DNA of 64,000 bases from Streptomyces sp. Je 1-369. GTDB lineage: Bacteria; Actinomycetota; Actinomycetes; Streptomycetales; Streptomycetaceae. Below, one piece after another: positions 49,834-58,018 of the stretch; the first letter of the stretch is position 1; each line of letters opens with the position of its first letter. Location: assembly GCF_026810505.1 (NCBI RefSeq), contig NZ_CP101750.1, positions 4,059,254 through 4,123,253 on the forward strand. The letters run 5' to 3'. Both the position numbers and the translations under genes were made by a program. The notes beneath the pieces were generated by a model. The model worked only from the letters and a program-made list of their open reading frames with translations. It was not told the origin of the DNA and did no database searches.

Positions 49834-50976
49834 TCAGGAAGAGCACCCCTGCCGCCCGCCCGGCCCCTCGTACCACTCCCGAAGCGCCCCCTCGACGACC
49901 CCCGCGTCCGGCACCGAGCTCAGCTTCAGGGGTTCCGCCGCCCGGCGTACCGCTCGGCAGACCCGGGCCGCCGCGCCCGCGTAGTCGGCGGGGGCCGGGG
50001 GGGCGGGCAGGGTGGTCAGGTCGAGGGCGGCACGCATGATGTCGGGGAAGACGGACTGGGCGTACTCGAAGTCCAGGTAGACCTGGAGGTCCGTGGTCAG
50101 GCCTGCCGTCATGTCGGCGTGGCCCGCCCGGTCCATCGCCTCGGCCCACAGTTCCTTGATGCGGATCTGCTCGTCCTTCTCGTAGTCCATGCGGACGACG
50201 TGGATGGCGAGGTCGTGCAGCGGGTCGCCGTACATGGCCAGCTCCCAGTCGATCACGGCCAGTTGTCTGCGGTCGACGACGACGTTCGCGCGGTGCACGT
50301 CGGTGTGGAGGAGGCAGAAGGGGCGCGGGGTCAGCCGTGGGCGGGTGGGGTCGTCACGGAAGGCGGCCAGGGCGTCGGGGCGTACGCCGACCGCCGAGAA
50401 GAGAGCGTCGAAGCGTTGGCGGTTCGGGGCGTGCACCCGGTGCTCGGTGAAGTCGATGAGCCAGTGGAGGAACTCCTCCGACCGGCCCGGCTCGGGCCAA
50501 CCGGGCGGGCGTGGCGGAAGCTCGTCCTCGGGGACCGCCGCGGAGCGGGCGAAGAACTCCGCGAAGGAGCGCAGCAGCGGTTCCCCGACGGGGCCTACCG
50601 GCACCACGTCGGAGAGCGCCTGGCCGGGACGGTAGGAGTGCAGTGACCAGTCGCCGAAGTCCCGCAGGCAGCGCGGGACTTCTGTGAGGTGGCGGCTGAC
50701 CACCGCGAGCAGCTCGGGCTCGCTCGGCCAGATGCGGGGCACCACCTCCACCGTCTCGCGCGGCATCCGGCACTTGACCCGGGCGCGGAAGGGCATCGTG
50801 CACAGCAGCAGGGCGAGGGTCCAGCCGAGCGGCACGACGTGGTTGATGTTGTGGTGGCCGGCCACGACCTGGCGCTTCGGGTGTTCCCGGTGCAGTTCGG
50901 CGAGGCGTCGGATCCACGTCTCGCGGAGCCCGGTCTTCGGCGCCTCGTGGGGGGTGCGAGGCGGAGGGGACGGCAT
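49834..50976 (-). CDS. APH-family phosphotransferase
   Basis: About 380 residues of the phosphotransferase-enzyme (APH/choline-kinase-like) fold. The catalytic loop LLHTDVHRANVVVDRRQLAVIDWELAMYGDPLHDLA has the Brenner H-x-D-x4-N and the DWE/D-type metal site. The N-terminal part (HREHPKRQVVAGHHNINHVVPLG, MPFRARVKCRMPRETVEVVPRIW) is unusual for drug kinases and matches uncharacterised streptomycete proteins. Start is uncertain: ATG 50976 is used, GTG 51000 is an alternative. Substrate unknown. Confidence 0.78.
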   Translation of the reverse strand: MPSPPPRTPHEAPKTGLRETWIRRLAELHREHPKRQVVAGHHNINHVVPLGWTLALLLCTMPFRARVKCRMPRETVEVVPRIWPSEPELLAVVSRHLTEVPRCLRDFGDWSLHSYRPGQALSDVVPVGPVGEPLLRSFAEFFARSAAVPEDELPPRPPGWPEPGRSEEFLHWLIDFTEHRVHAPNRQRFDALFSAVGVRPDALAAFRDDPTRPRLTPRPFCLLHTDVHRANVVVDRRQLAVIDWELAMYGDPLHDLAIHVVRMDYEKDEQIRIKELWAEAMDRAGHADMTAGLTTDLQVYLDFEYAQSVFPDIMRAALDLTTLPAPPAPADYAGAAARVCRAVRRAAEPLKLSSVPDAGVVEGALREWYEGPGGRQGCSS

Positions 50977-51067
50977 GAGCGCAGAGGGTACCGGGATCAC
51001 GGAACCGTTCCTGCCACATGCCACATAGTGGACATCGGCGTGGCGGTTGCTTGCTCCACCTGCTCCT

Positions 51068-51835
51068 TTACGGGGCCTTTATGTTCCCGTTGGCGTATAC
51101 AACCCTGGAGAGGCGTTCGAGAGAGCCGACCAGGTGTTCCGCGCCCGCCTCGCGCAGCAGCTGCGCCTTGCGTTCGTTGCGCGCGTAGCCGAGGAAGCGC
51201 ACGCCCGCCCGCCGTGCCGCCACGCAGTCGGACGGCGCGTCACCGATCATCAACGTCGCCCCCGGCTCCGCCCCCATGGCGCGCAGGGCCCGCTCGACGC
51301 AGTCCGGGTTCGGCTTGAGCAGGCTGAGGTCCTGGGTGCGGCCGTATATGTGGGGGGCGAAGCAGCCCAGGGTGCCGCGCCGCTCCAGGTACCTGCCCAC
51401 CGCGCACGGCGCGTTGTTGGTCGTCACCGCGAGCCGGGCGCCGACCGCCGCCCAGGTGCGGATCAGCGGGTCGACGAACGCGGTCGGCATGGCCGTCGTC
51501 ACGGCCTTCAGCTCCTGGCGGGTCAGCCACGCCTCCAGCTCCGCGACCAGGTCGCTGCGGGGGTGCCTGCGGTCGACCGCGCGCAGCACGACATAGGGGT
51601 CGGCCTCCCTCTTCTCGTCGGCGGTGAGCAGCCCGCGCAGCCCCTGCTCCTTCAGCCACTGGACCAGGTCCCGCGCCACGTCCGCCGCCGGCCGTCCGGC
51701 GAAGAGCCGGCAGATGGGTCCGTCGAAGTCGAAGAGCACGAAGCCGATGGAATCGACCACGCCCCGCAACCGCTCGGTCTCATCCGCCGCCGATTCGGTC
51801 GGCGTCGCGTCGGACTGCGTCGAATCAGATGTCAT
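51068..51835 (-). CDS. devB: HAD-family hydrolase DevB
   Basis: A 255-residue haloacid-dehalogenase-fold phosphatase. Motif I is FVLFDFDGPICRLFAG (nucleophile Asp), motif II VTTNNAP, motif III lysine in LLKPNPDCVERAL, and motif IV MIGDAPSDCVAAR. In S. coelicolor the gene after devA encodes the HAD protein DevB, required with DevA for normal aerial growth and septation. Here its ATG directly follows the devA stop (TAA-ATG), so they are co-translated. Its substrate is unknown. Confidence 0.9.
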   Translation of the reverse strand: MTSDSTQSDATPTESAADETERLRGVVDSIGFVLFDFDGPICRLFAGRPAADVARDLVQWLKEQGLRGLLTADEKREADPYVVLRAVDRRHPRSDLVAELEAWLTRQELKAVTTAMPTAFVDPLIRTWAAVGARLAVTTNNAPCAVGRYLERRGTLGCFAPHIYGRTQDLSLLKPNPDCVERALRAMGAEPGATLMIGDAPSDCVAARRAGVRFLGYARNERKAQLLREAGAEHLVGSLERLSRVVYANGNIKAP

Positions 51836-52735
51836 TTAAGAGAGTGTCAGGTCAGAAGTGATCGTTTCCCAGAGTGCGTCGAACCAGTTCTGCGACTCGT
51901 CGACGAAGACCGTGTCGCGCGAGGCGTCATCGGCCTTCTCGAAGGAGAAGACCGGGGCCTTGATCCCCCCCGCGTCCCAGATGTCCATCATCTCGGTCGC
52001 CCCGTCGGGCACGTCCAGCTCCACGGACATGGGCGCCAGCGTGTAGTACGCCAGCAGCGCCTCCCGCCCGTTCAGGAGATACAACTTGACCGGCGTCGTG
52101 AACGGCAGGGCGCGGAACGTGACGTCGACGTCGATGCCGTGCGAGGCGCGCAGGGCGCGCAGGTTGTGGCGGAGCACCTGGCCCTGCGCGTTGCGCTGCG
52201 TGTGCCAGCGCTGGTGGAGCCGCTCCCGGCCCGCCTCCCCGCCCTCCACCGGCACGGGGAACGCCAGCTGGATGTCGCTGCTGGGCAGCAGGATCCGCGC
52301 CGTGATCGACTGCGGACGAAGGCGGCCCTCATGGATCAGCCGTACCGGCTCGCCGAGCGCGATCATCAGGGTTTCCGCGGTGTACGAGACCACGTCGATC
52401 CGCACGTGCGGCTCGGCGAAAGCCGCCGCCAGGCGTGGGGCCAGGGCGACCATGGACGGCTGGGGTTCCTTGCCTGCGGGGGGCGGTGCCGACTGGGCCA
52501 CCCGGGGTGGACTTCCCTTGCTCACGTTGGACAGCAGACCCTCGGCCTGGAGCTTCTTCATCGCCTGGCGTACGGCGCCTCGTTCGACGCCGAACTCCTC
52601 GGCGAGTTCCGCCTGGGTCGGCAGGCGTTCTCCCGCTTTCAGTTCGCCCGCCCGGATGCGGTCGCGGAGGGTGTCGGCGATGTCCTGTGGGGTGAGTCTT
52701 CTGCTGCCGTTCACTGCCACGTTCTCCTGGGTCAC
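51836..52735 (-). CDS. devA: GntR-family developmental regulator DevA
   Basis: About 299 residues. The N-terminal winged helix has ADTLRDRIRAGELKAGERLPTQAELAEEFGVERGAVRQAMKKLQAEGLL; the C-terminal effector domain (ITARILLPSSDIQLAFPVP..., LRHNLRALRASHGIDVDVTFRALPF) is shared with the paralogue devE. DevA is needed for aerial development in S. coelicolor and represses its own gene. GTG 52735 is chosen because TATCGT lies exactly 6 nt upstream, the same arrangement as devE; TTG 52750 and downstream GTG codons are alternatives. It is coupled to devB. Confidence 0.88.
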   Translation of the reverse strand: MTQENVAVNGSRRLTPQDIADTLRDRIRAGELKAGERLPTQAELAEEFGVERGAVRQAMKKLQAEGLLSNVSKGSPPRVAQSAPPPAGKEPQPSMVALAPRLAAAFAEPHVRIDVVSYTAETLMIALGEPVRLIHEGRLRPQSITARILLPSSDIQLAFPVPVEGGEAGRERLHQRWHTQRNAQGQVLRHNLRALRASHGIDVDVTFRALPFTTPVKLYLLNGREALLAYYTLAPMSVELDVPDGATEMMDIWDAGGIKAPVFSFEKADDASRDTVFVDESQNWFDALWETITSDLTLS

Positions 52736-52822
52736 GACCAGACGATACAACTGACGGCCATCTCTGGGGAGTTGCAGGGAAGTTGTTTATGAGTTGCGGC
52801 CAAGTGGGGACAACTCAAGCAG

Positions 52823-52837
52823 AGTTGGTTGCCAACT
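52823..52837. promoter_or_regulatory. AGTTGG-N3-CCAACT palindrome before small membrane gene 1
   Basis: AGTTGG TTG CCAACT, 29 nt upstream of the small membrane gene. Additional AGTTG/CAACT half-sites (52749-52753, 52771-52775 and others) lie in the devA-facing part of the gap. Likely GntR operator. Confidence 0.65.
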
Positions 52838-52866
52838 GACTCAAGATGGCAGAAGGAGGAACCACC

Positions 52867-53055
52867 ATGCCCGCCATAGCCCTCCTCGCAGCCGTGGTCG
52901 CCGTCACCCTGGAACAGCTCGTGCAGTGGAAGTACGGCCCGATGGGCATCGTCGGCCTCCTTCTGCTGACCGTGGGTGTGAAAGCGAAGAACGCCACCTG
53001 CAGTTCCATCGGCGCCGTCGTCCTCGCCCTGATGGTGACGGGTCCGGCGGGCTGA
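52867..53055 (+). CDS. small membrane protein 1 of the dev locus
   Basis: A 62-residue protein with two hydrophobic helices: PAIALLAAVVAVTLEQLVQ and GIVGLLLLTVGV, then KAKNATCSSIGAVVLALMVTG. It is clearly paralogous to the 61-residue protein at 54121 (shared Q-L-x-Q-W-K-Y-G-P-x-G-I-V and L-T-x-G-x-K-A-K-N). ATG 52867 has AGAAGGAGG. Its stop abuts the devE stop (TGATCA shared by both). Function unknown; conserved position suggests a role with DevA/DevE. Confidence 0.8.
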   Translation: MPAIALLAAVVAVTLEQLVQWKYGPMGIVGLLLLTVGVKAKNATCSSIGAVVLALMVTGPAG

Positions 53056-53961
53056 TCAGCCCGCCGCCAGCTCCAGATCCTGACTGATCGTGTTCCAGAG
53101 CGCGTTGAACCACAGATGGGACTGTTCCACGAACGTCGTGTCCCGCAACCCGTCCCCTTCCTTGAACGGAAAGAGCATCGACTGCGTGCCCTGCGCGTCG
53201 TACATCTCCAGGGACTCCTTGCCGATCTCCTCGTCCCGCTTGGTCAGCGTGTAGTAGGCGAAGAGCGCCTCCGCGCCGTTGATCAGGTACAGCTTCACGG
53301 GCGGCGTGAACGGCAGCGCACGGAACTGCACCGATACGTCGATGCCGTGCGACGACCGCAGTGCGAGCAGGTTGTGGCGCAGCACCTGCCCCTGCGCGTT
53401 GCGCTGGTCGAGCCAGCGCCGGTGGACCTGGCCGCCCTGGTGGTCCCCGCCGTCGACCGGCGCGGGGAAGGCGAGGTCGATGTCGCGGCTGGGCAGCAGC
53501 ACCCGGACGTCCACCTTGGCCGGTTTCCGCCGCCCGGCGTGGATCTGGCGCAGCGGTTCGCCGATGGCCATGGTGAGCGAGATGGACGTGTGGCAGAGCG
53601 CGTCTATCTCCACGTGCGGCGCGTCGAAGGCGGCGGCGATGCGCGGGGCCAGGCCGACCATCGTGGGCTGCGGGCGCGCCTCGCCGGGACCGGCGGAAGC
53701 ACGGTCCGCGGCGTCCGCGACCGTGGCGGGGCTGCCCTTGGACACGTTGGACAGCAGATGCTCACGGTGCAGGATGCGCAGCGCTTCGCGCACCGCACCT
53801 CGCTCCACACCGAACTCGTCGGCCAGCTCGGCCTGCGTGGGCATGCGCTGGCCGGGCCGCAGCGACCCGCTCCTGATCCGGTCGCGCAGCGCGTCGGCTA
53901 CCTCTCGGTGGCTCCGCTGCGCTCGCTTGCGCCTATTGACGGCGGCGTGTTCGGTGCTCAC
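53056..53961 (-). CDS. devE: GntR-family regulator DevE (DevA paralogue)
   Basis: About 301 residues, the same architecture as DevA: winged helix ADALRDRIRSGSLRPGQRMPTQAELADEFGVERGAVREALRIL and a matching C-terminal effector domain (RVLLPSRDIDLAFPAPV, LRHNLLALRSSHGIDVSVQFRALPF). Published work on Streptomyces describes devA-like duplicates with distinct developmental roles. GTG 53961 has TACTGT exactly 6 nt upstream; TTG 53976 is the alternative. No devB copy follows, so only the regulator and small membrane gene were duplicated or retained. Confidence 0.86.
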   Translation of the reverse strand: MSTEHAAVNRRKRAQRSHREVADALRDRIRSGSLRPGQRMPTQAELADEFGVERGAVREALRILHREHLLSNVSKGSPATVADAADRASAGPGEARPQPTMVGLAPRIAAAFDAPHVEIDALCHTSISLTMAIGEPLRQIHAGRRKPAKVDVRVLLPSRDIDLAFPAPVDGGDHQGGQVHRRWLDQRNAQGQVLRHNLLALRSSHGIDVSVQFRALPFTPPVKLYLINGAEALFAYYTLTKRDEEIGKESLEMYDAQGTQSMLFPFKEGDGLRDTTFVEQSHLWFNALWNTISQDLELAAG

Positions 53962-54047
53962 AACCAAACAGTACAACTTCGCGCCATCTTAGGGGAGTTG
54001 CAGGAAAGGTGGTTATGAGTCGACTCCCAGCGGAGATAAGTCAGTTG

Positions 54048-54064
54048 AAGTTGGTAGCCAACTT
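54048..54064. promoter_or_regulatory. AAGTTGG-N3-CCAACTT palindrome before small membrane gene 2
   Basis: AAGTTGG TAG CCAACTT, seven-base arms, 56 nt upstream of the small membrane gene; CAACT (53974-53978) and AGTTG (53996-54000) half-sites spaced by 17 nt lie on the devE side, the same spacing as in the devA copy. Confidence 0.7.
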
Positions 54065-54120
54065 CGGCGACCTGGTCAGACCCTCCCGGGGTTGGCCACC
54101 AGCCCGAAAGAGGGAACGCC

Positions 54121-54306
54121 ATGCCGCTCATCGCCATAGTCGTCGCCGCCCTCGCCATCGCGTTCGAACAGCTCATCCAGTGGAAGTACGGACCGCTCGG
54201 CATCGTCGCCTTCGTCCTGCTGACCATCGGAATCAAGGCCAAGAACGTCAAGCTCAGCGGCGTCGGGGCCGGACTGCTGGTCCTGCTCCTCGCCCAGTCG
54301 GGCTGA
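54121..54306 (+). CDS. small membrane protein 2 of the dev locus
   Basis: A 61-residue protein with two hydrophobic helices (PLIAIVVAALAIAFEQLIQ; GIVAFVLLTIGI), ending VKLSGVGAGLLVLLLAQSG. Paralogue of the protein at 52867. ATG 54121 has GAGGGA upstream. Divergent from devE and followed by strong hairpins. Unknown function. Confidence 0.8.
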   Translation: MPLIAIVVAALAIAFEQLIQWKYGPLGIVAFVLLTIGIKAKNVKLSGVGAGLLVLLLAQSG

Positions 54307-54327
54307 CCCGCCCGGCCACAAGGCCCG

Positions 54328-54419
54328 GCTGACCGGGCTCCCATCCGGAGGGGAGCCGGGAGTCCGGTCAGCTGTATGGGGGCTGAGCCCCGGTCCTGCT
54401 ACGGATGGGCCGGGGCTCA
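54328..54419 (+). terminator. two tandem hairpins after small membrane gene 2
   Basis: First: GCTGACCGG...CCGGTCAGC (54328-54372) with an inner GGGCTCCC/GGGAGCC stem. Second: TGAGCCCCGG/CCGGGGCTCA (54384-54419). They separate the convergent small gene and rsiG. Confidence 0.75.
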
Positions 54420-54489
54420 GAACATGTCCGGGCACCATGGCCGCCCGGACGTGCGGAACGGGGCATCGGCACGGACCCGCTCCCCCCGC

Positions 54490-55110
54490 TCACAGCAGCA
54501 GGTCGTCGACCTGCGCCTCGCCCACCCGGTACCGCCGCGCGATCTCCGCCGAGCAGTCGTCCGCCGTGTGCTGCAACCCCTGTCTGCGCCGTGACACCTG
54601 CTGTTCGTAGCGGACGAGGCGGGCCATGGCCGCGTCCAGTTCGTCGTCGGTGCGCGCCGCCAGGTCGGAGAGTTCCACGTCGGCGAGCATCTCCGTGGCC
54701 AGGAGGCGGGACTCCTCGCCGAGCGGAATGCCGAGCGTGACGTGCCGGGCCGAGGAGCGGTGGCGGGCCGGTGCGTCCCTCAGGATCTCCGCGAGGCGGC
54801 CCACGACCGTCGTCTCCGGAGCAGGCGTCGGGGAGTCCGGTGAGCCGGGCGCGCCACGGAGCGCGATCTCGGCGCGCAGGATGTCGATGCGCCCCTGCAG
54901 CAGCCGCCGCACATAGCTGAGGTCGGCCTCGTCCTGCTGCGCCGACCTGCGCAGTTCACGGAGTTCGGGCAGGCGCAGCGCGGCCAGGTCGTGCTGGGGC
55001 ACCTCGGGCAGCAGCCGACTCCCCGTGCGCTGCGCCGGTGGCCGCGCGCTCTGCGTGCGCCGCAGCGAGATGCGCCCCGGTGTCTGCCCCGTACTCGATG
55101 TGCTCATCAT
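54490..55110 (-). CDS. rsiG: c-di-GMP-dependent anti-sigma factor RsiG
   Basis: A 206-residue protein (older name AmfC) that holds sigma-WhiG inactive when bound to c-di-GMP, delaying sporulation. Both E-x3-S-x2-R-x3-Q-x3-D ligand motifs are intact: E61/S65/R68/Q72/D76 and E169/S173/R176/Q180/D184, each on a long helix. An N-terminal basic segment and a Pro/Ala/Ser linker between the two helices are visible. The start could be ATG 55110 or 55107. Position beside devA/devE groups developmental regulators. Confidence 0.92.
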   Translation of the reverse strand: MMSTSSTGQTPGRISLRRTQSARPPAQRTGSRLLPEVPQHDLAALRLPELRELRRSAQQDEADLSYVRRLLQGRIDILRAEIALRGAPGSPDSPTPAPETTVVGRLAEILRDAPARHRSSARHVTLGIPLGEESRLLATEMLADVELSDLAARTDDELDAAMARLVRYEQQVSRRRQGLQHTADDCSAEIARRYRVGEAQVDDLLL

Positions 55111-55272
55111 CTGGCTCTACCCGTCCCCTCGACCGGCCGACGCGGTCCACCGCGTGTGAGCATGGTGCCACCCCGAGTACCCGCTATGTGGCCGAGTGCC
55201 CGGAATCGGCCCCAGATGGGGGGATCCTGGGCCCGCCCCGGGCACCTCGTGCGGCACGGCATGATGGGCCGT

Positions 55273-55698
55273 ATGCGAGCTGTGGTGCAGAGGGTCGACG
55301 GCGCGAGCGTGGACGTCGACGGCGAGACGGTGGGCGAGATCAGCGGCGAGGGCCTGTGCGTCCTGGTGGGCGTGACCCACGACGACACCAAGGAGAAGGC
55401 GGCCCAACTGGCCCGCAAACTGTGGTCGGTGCGCATGCTGTCCGACGAGAAGTCGTGCAGCGACATCGACGCGCCGCTCCTGGTCATCAGCCAGTTCACG
55501 CTCTACGGAGACGCACGGAAGGGCCGCCGCCCCACATGGAACGCGGCGGCCCCGGGACCCGTGGCCGAGCCCCTGGTCGACGAGGTGGTGTCGCAGCTCC
55601 GCGCCCTGGGGGCGACGGTCGCGACGGGCCGGTTCGGGGCGAAGATGCGGGTGGGCCTGACCAACGACGGCCCGTTCACGGTGCTGATCGAGATGTGA
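55273..55698 (+). CDS. dtd: D-aminoacyl-tRNA deacylase
   Basis: A 141-residue DTD enzyme that hydrolyses D-amino acids (and glycine) from tRNA. The active-site segments are [19 protein letters not shown] (S-Q-x-x-L) and the C-terminal [19 protein letters not shown] (N-x-G-P-x-T). ATG 55273 gives [18 protein letters not shown], the family N-terminus; upstream open frame is ignored. Divergent from rsiG, stop 16 bp before the convergent ygfZ-like gene. Confidence 0.95.
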   Translation: MRAVVQRVDGASVDVDGETVGEISGEGLCVLVGVTHDDTKEKAAQLARKLWSVRMLSDEKSCSDIDAPLLVISQFTLYGDARKGRRPTWNAAAPGPVAEPLVDEVVSQLRALGATVATGRFGAKMRVGLTNDGPFTVLIEM

Positions 55699-55714
55699 AC
55701 CCGGCCCCGGAGGC

Positions 55715-56680
55715 TTACGGCTCGACCACTACTTCCTGGGCCGCGGCGGTCTCCCCCGCCACGAGCCCCGCGTCCAGCGGCACGCTGCGCTTGACGAGGC
55801 CGAGCGCGATCGGCCCGAGCTCGTGGTGCCGTACGGCCGTGGTGATGAACCCGAGCTTGCGTCCCTCGGCGCCCTCGCTCGCGAGGTGCAGCGGCGTTCC
55901 GGCGGCCGGCAGGTGCACCTCGCTGCCGTCCAGGTGCAGGAAGACCAGGCGGCGCGGCGGCTTCCCCAGGTTCTGGACGCGGGCGACCGTCTCCTGGCCG
56001 CGGTAGCAGCCCTTCTGGAGGTGCACCGCGGAACCGATCCAGCCCAGCTCGTGCGGGATGGTGCGGTGGTCGGTCTCGAAGCCGAGGCGCGGCCGGTGGG
56101 TCTCGACGCGCAGCGCCTCGTACGCGAGGAGGCCGGCCGCGGGACCGTTCCCCTCGGCGTACGCCTCCAGGTCCGTGCGCGGCAGGAACAGGTCGCGGCC
56201 GTGCGCGGTCTCGCGTACGACGACGCCATCCGGGACCGGCGCGATGGAACCGGCGGGCAGGTGCACGACGGCGATGTCGGCGGTGCGGTCGGCGACCTCG
56301 ACGCGGTAGAAGAACTTCATGCTCTCCAGGTACGCGATGAGGGCGTCCTGCGTGCCGGGCTCGACGTGCGCCCAGACGGTCTCGCCGTCGTCGACGAGGG
56401 AGAGGTGGTGCTCGATGTGGCCGTTGGCGGAGAGGATCAGTGCTTCGGTGGCCTGTCCCGCGGGCAGCTCGCTGAGGTGCTGGGTCAGCAGCAGGTGCAG
56501 CCAGCTCAGCCGGTCGGCGCCGGTGACGGTGAGCACGCCGCGGTGCGAGAGGTCGACGAAACCGGTGCCGTCGGCGAGGGCGCGCTGCTCTCGGAACAGT
56601 TCGCCGTAGTGGGCGGCGACGCCTTCGTCCACGCCCTCGGCGGGGACGGCGCCGGGCAGGGACAACAGGGGGCTCTTCAT
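55715..56680 (-). CDS. folate-binding YgfZ/IBA57-like protein
   Basis: A 321-residue GcvT-fold protein with the signature KGCYRGQETVAR in the C-terminal part, which marks the YgfZ/IBA57 family that helps assemble or repair iron-sulfur clusters with folate. The N-terminal domain has LTVTGADRLSWLHLLLTQ and LILSANGHIEHHLSLV. ATG 56680 has TAGTCT 8 nt upstream, possibly leaderless. Convergent with dtd; downstream of nur on the same strand. Confidence 0.9.
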   Translation of the reverse strand: MKSPLLSLPGAVPAEGVDEGVAAHYGELFREQRALADGTGFVDLSHRGVLTVTGADRLSWLHLLLTQHLSELPAGQATEALILSANGHIEHHLSLVDDGETVWAHVEPGTQDALIAYLESMKFFYRVEVADRTADIAVVHLPAGSIAPVPDGVVVRETAHGRDLFLPRTDLEAYAEGNGPAAGLLAYEALRVETHRPRLGFETDHRTIPHELGWIGSAVHLQKGCYRGQETVARVQNLGKPPRRLVFLHLDGSEVHLPAAGTPLHLASEGAEGRKLGFITTAVRHHELGPIALGLVKRSVPLDAGLVAGETAAAQEVVVEP

Positions 56681-56727
56681 GTTCACAAAGACTACGACCA
56701 GCCCGAGCCCGCGCTTATTCCGCGCCC

Positions 56728-57162
56728 CTACTCCGTGTCCGCTCCCCGGCACTTCCCGCACTGCCCGAAGATCGCGAAGTGCTTCAGGTCGGTGTCGAAC
56801 CCGAAGGTCTCGCGCAGCTTGTCGGTGAACTCCGCGGCGATCCCGGTGTCGGCCTCGATGACGTCCGTGCAGTCCCGGCAGACCAGGTGGATGTGGTGGT
56901 GCCGGTCCGCGAGGTGGTAGGTCGGCGCGCCGTGCCCCAGGTGGGCGTGGCTGACCAGGCCCAGCTCCTCCAGGAGCTCCAGGGTGCGGTAGACCGTGGA
57001 GATGTTGACCCCCGACGCCGTCTTGCGCACTTGGCAGAGGATGTCGTCGGGGGTCGCGTGTTCCAGGGTGTCGACGGCTTCGAGGACAAGCTGTCGCTGC
57101 GGCGTCAGCCGGTAGCCGCGCTGACGCAGGTCGCTCTTCCAGTCGGAGTCGGTGCTCGCCAC
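56728..57162 (-). CDS. nur: Fur-family nickel-responsive regulator Nur
   Basis: A 144-residue Fur-type repressor: HTH RGYRLTPQRQLVLEAVDTL...SGVNISTVYRTLELLEELGLV, hinge GAPTYHLADRHHHIHLVCRDC, and zinc site CRDC...CGKC. Nur in S. coelicolor represses nickel uptake and Fe-SOD in response to nickel; the histidine-rich HHHIH and context (next to a ygfZ-like and nitrobindin-like gene) match that protein. GTG 57162 has TAGACT 7 nt upstream (leaderless). Zur or FurA are alternatives but fit the locus less well. Confidence 0.85.
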   Translation of the reverse strand: MASTDSDWKSDLRQRGYRLTPQRQLVLEAVDTLEHATPDDILCQVRKTASGVNISTVYRTLELLEELGLVSHAHLGHGAPTYHLADRHHHIHLVCRDCTDVIEADTGIAAEFTDKLRETFGFDTDLKHFAIFGQCGKCRGADTE

Positions 57163-57178
57163 ACCCGCAAGTCTAGGT

Positions 57179-57769
57179 CTACTTGAAGAAAGCGATGCCG
57201 TCGTCGGGCAGATCGCCGAGGTTGCGGGCCATGTCGGCGACCTCTTCGGGGGTGACGACCTTCTTCAGCTGGGCCGACATGTAGGGACGCAGCGGGACCT
57301 CGGGGGTCTGCTTCTCGCCGACCCACATCAGGTCGCCCTTCACGTAGCCGTAGAGGCGCTTGCCGCCGGTGTACGGGCCGGAGGCCGCGGTGCGGGCGAC
57401 GGCGTCGGTGGCCAGGTCGATCTGCGGCTTCTTGTCGGCCAGCTCGCCGTACCAGACCTCGACGACGCCCTCGTCGCGGACCATGACGACCTCGATCTTG
57501 CGGGGGCCTTTGTCACCTTCGGCGGCGGAGATGCGCCAGAAGCCGGACTCGGTCTCCAGGGGCTTCACCTTGTTGCCCTCGGAGTCAAGGATCCAGCTGT
57601 ACGAGCGGTACTCGATGAAGTCCCGGCCGTCATGGGTGAAGGAGACCTCCTGGCCGAAGTTCGCCTTCTCGGCGCCGGGGAAGTCGGTGACGCCCGCGCC
57701 CGCCCAGTTGCCGAGGAGCCAGGCGAGGGGGACGAGGTCGGGGTTCAGGTCGGACGGAATCTCGATCAT
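57179..57769 (-). CDS. nitrobindin/THAP4-like heme-binding beta-barrel protein
   Basis: A 196-residue FABP-like protein with the G-x-W-x-G-x-G motif in LLGNWAGAGVTDFPG that defines the nitrobindin family, which binds ferric heme and isomerises peroxynitrite. Further beta-strands (RDFIEYRSYSWILDSEGN, FWRISAAEG, IEVVMVRDEG) follow. The proximal histidine expected near the C-terminus is not obvious, so heme binding should be tested. Upstream of nur on the same strand with 16 bp between. Confidence 0.84.
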   Translation of the reverse strand: MIEIPSDLNPDLVPLAWLLGNWAGAGVTDFPGAEKANFGQEVSFTHDGRDFIEYRSYSWILDSEGNKVKPLETESGFWRISAAEGDKGPRKIEVVMVRDEGVVEVWYGELADKKPQIDLATDAVARTAASGPYTGGKRLYGYVKGDLMWVGEKQTPEVPLRPYMSAQLKKVVTPEEVADMARNLGDLPDDGIAFFK

Positions 57770-57809
57770 GGGAAGCTCAGGCGATCTGTGGAGGTGGCGG
57801 GGACGGGGA

Positions 57810-57911
57810 TCAGCGCTGGCCCTGGTACAGCTTCTTCACGGTCAGCCCGGCGAATGCGAGAACGCCGACGCAGACAAGAACCAGCAGGGCGGAGAAGAAG
57901 GCCTCAAGCAC
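57810..57911 (-). CDS. 33-aa single-helix membrane peptide
   Basis: Only 33 residues: MLEAFFSALLVLVCVGVLAFAGLTVKK followed by LYQGQR, i.e. one transmembrane helix with a basic, probably cytoplasmic, end. GTG 57911 has GAGGAG at a proper distance (5-6 nt). It is in front of the nitrobindin-like gene on the same strand, stop 40 bp before it. Composition and helix length argue it is real; function unknown. Confidence 0.6.
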   Translation of the reverse strand: MLEAFFSALLVLVCVGVLAFAGLTVKKLYQGQR

Positions 57912-58018
57912 GGGGTGCTCCTCGGTGAGCGGTCGGGGCAGGTATCAGAGCCGGTCCCACTGTAGTCGGGCGGCGCCCGTCCCTCTCTGTGAGGTCCCTC
58001 CGGACGTACGCTGGGTGT

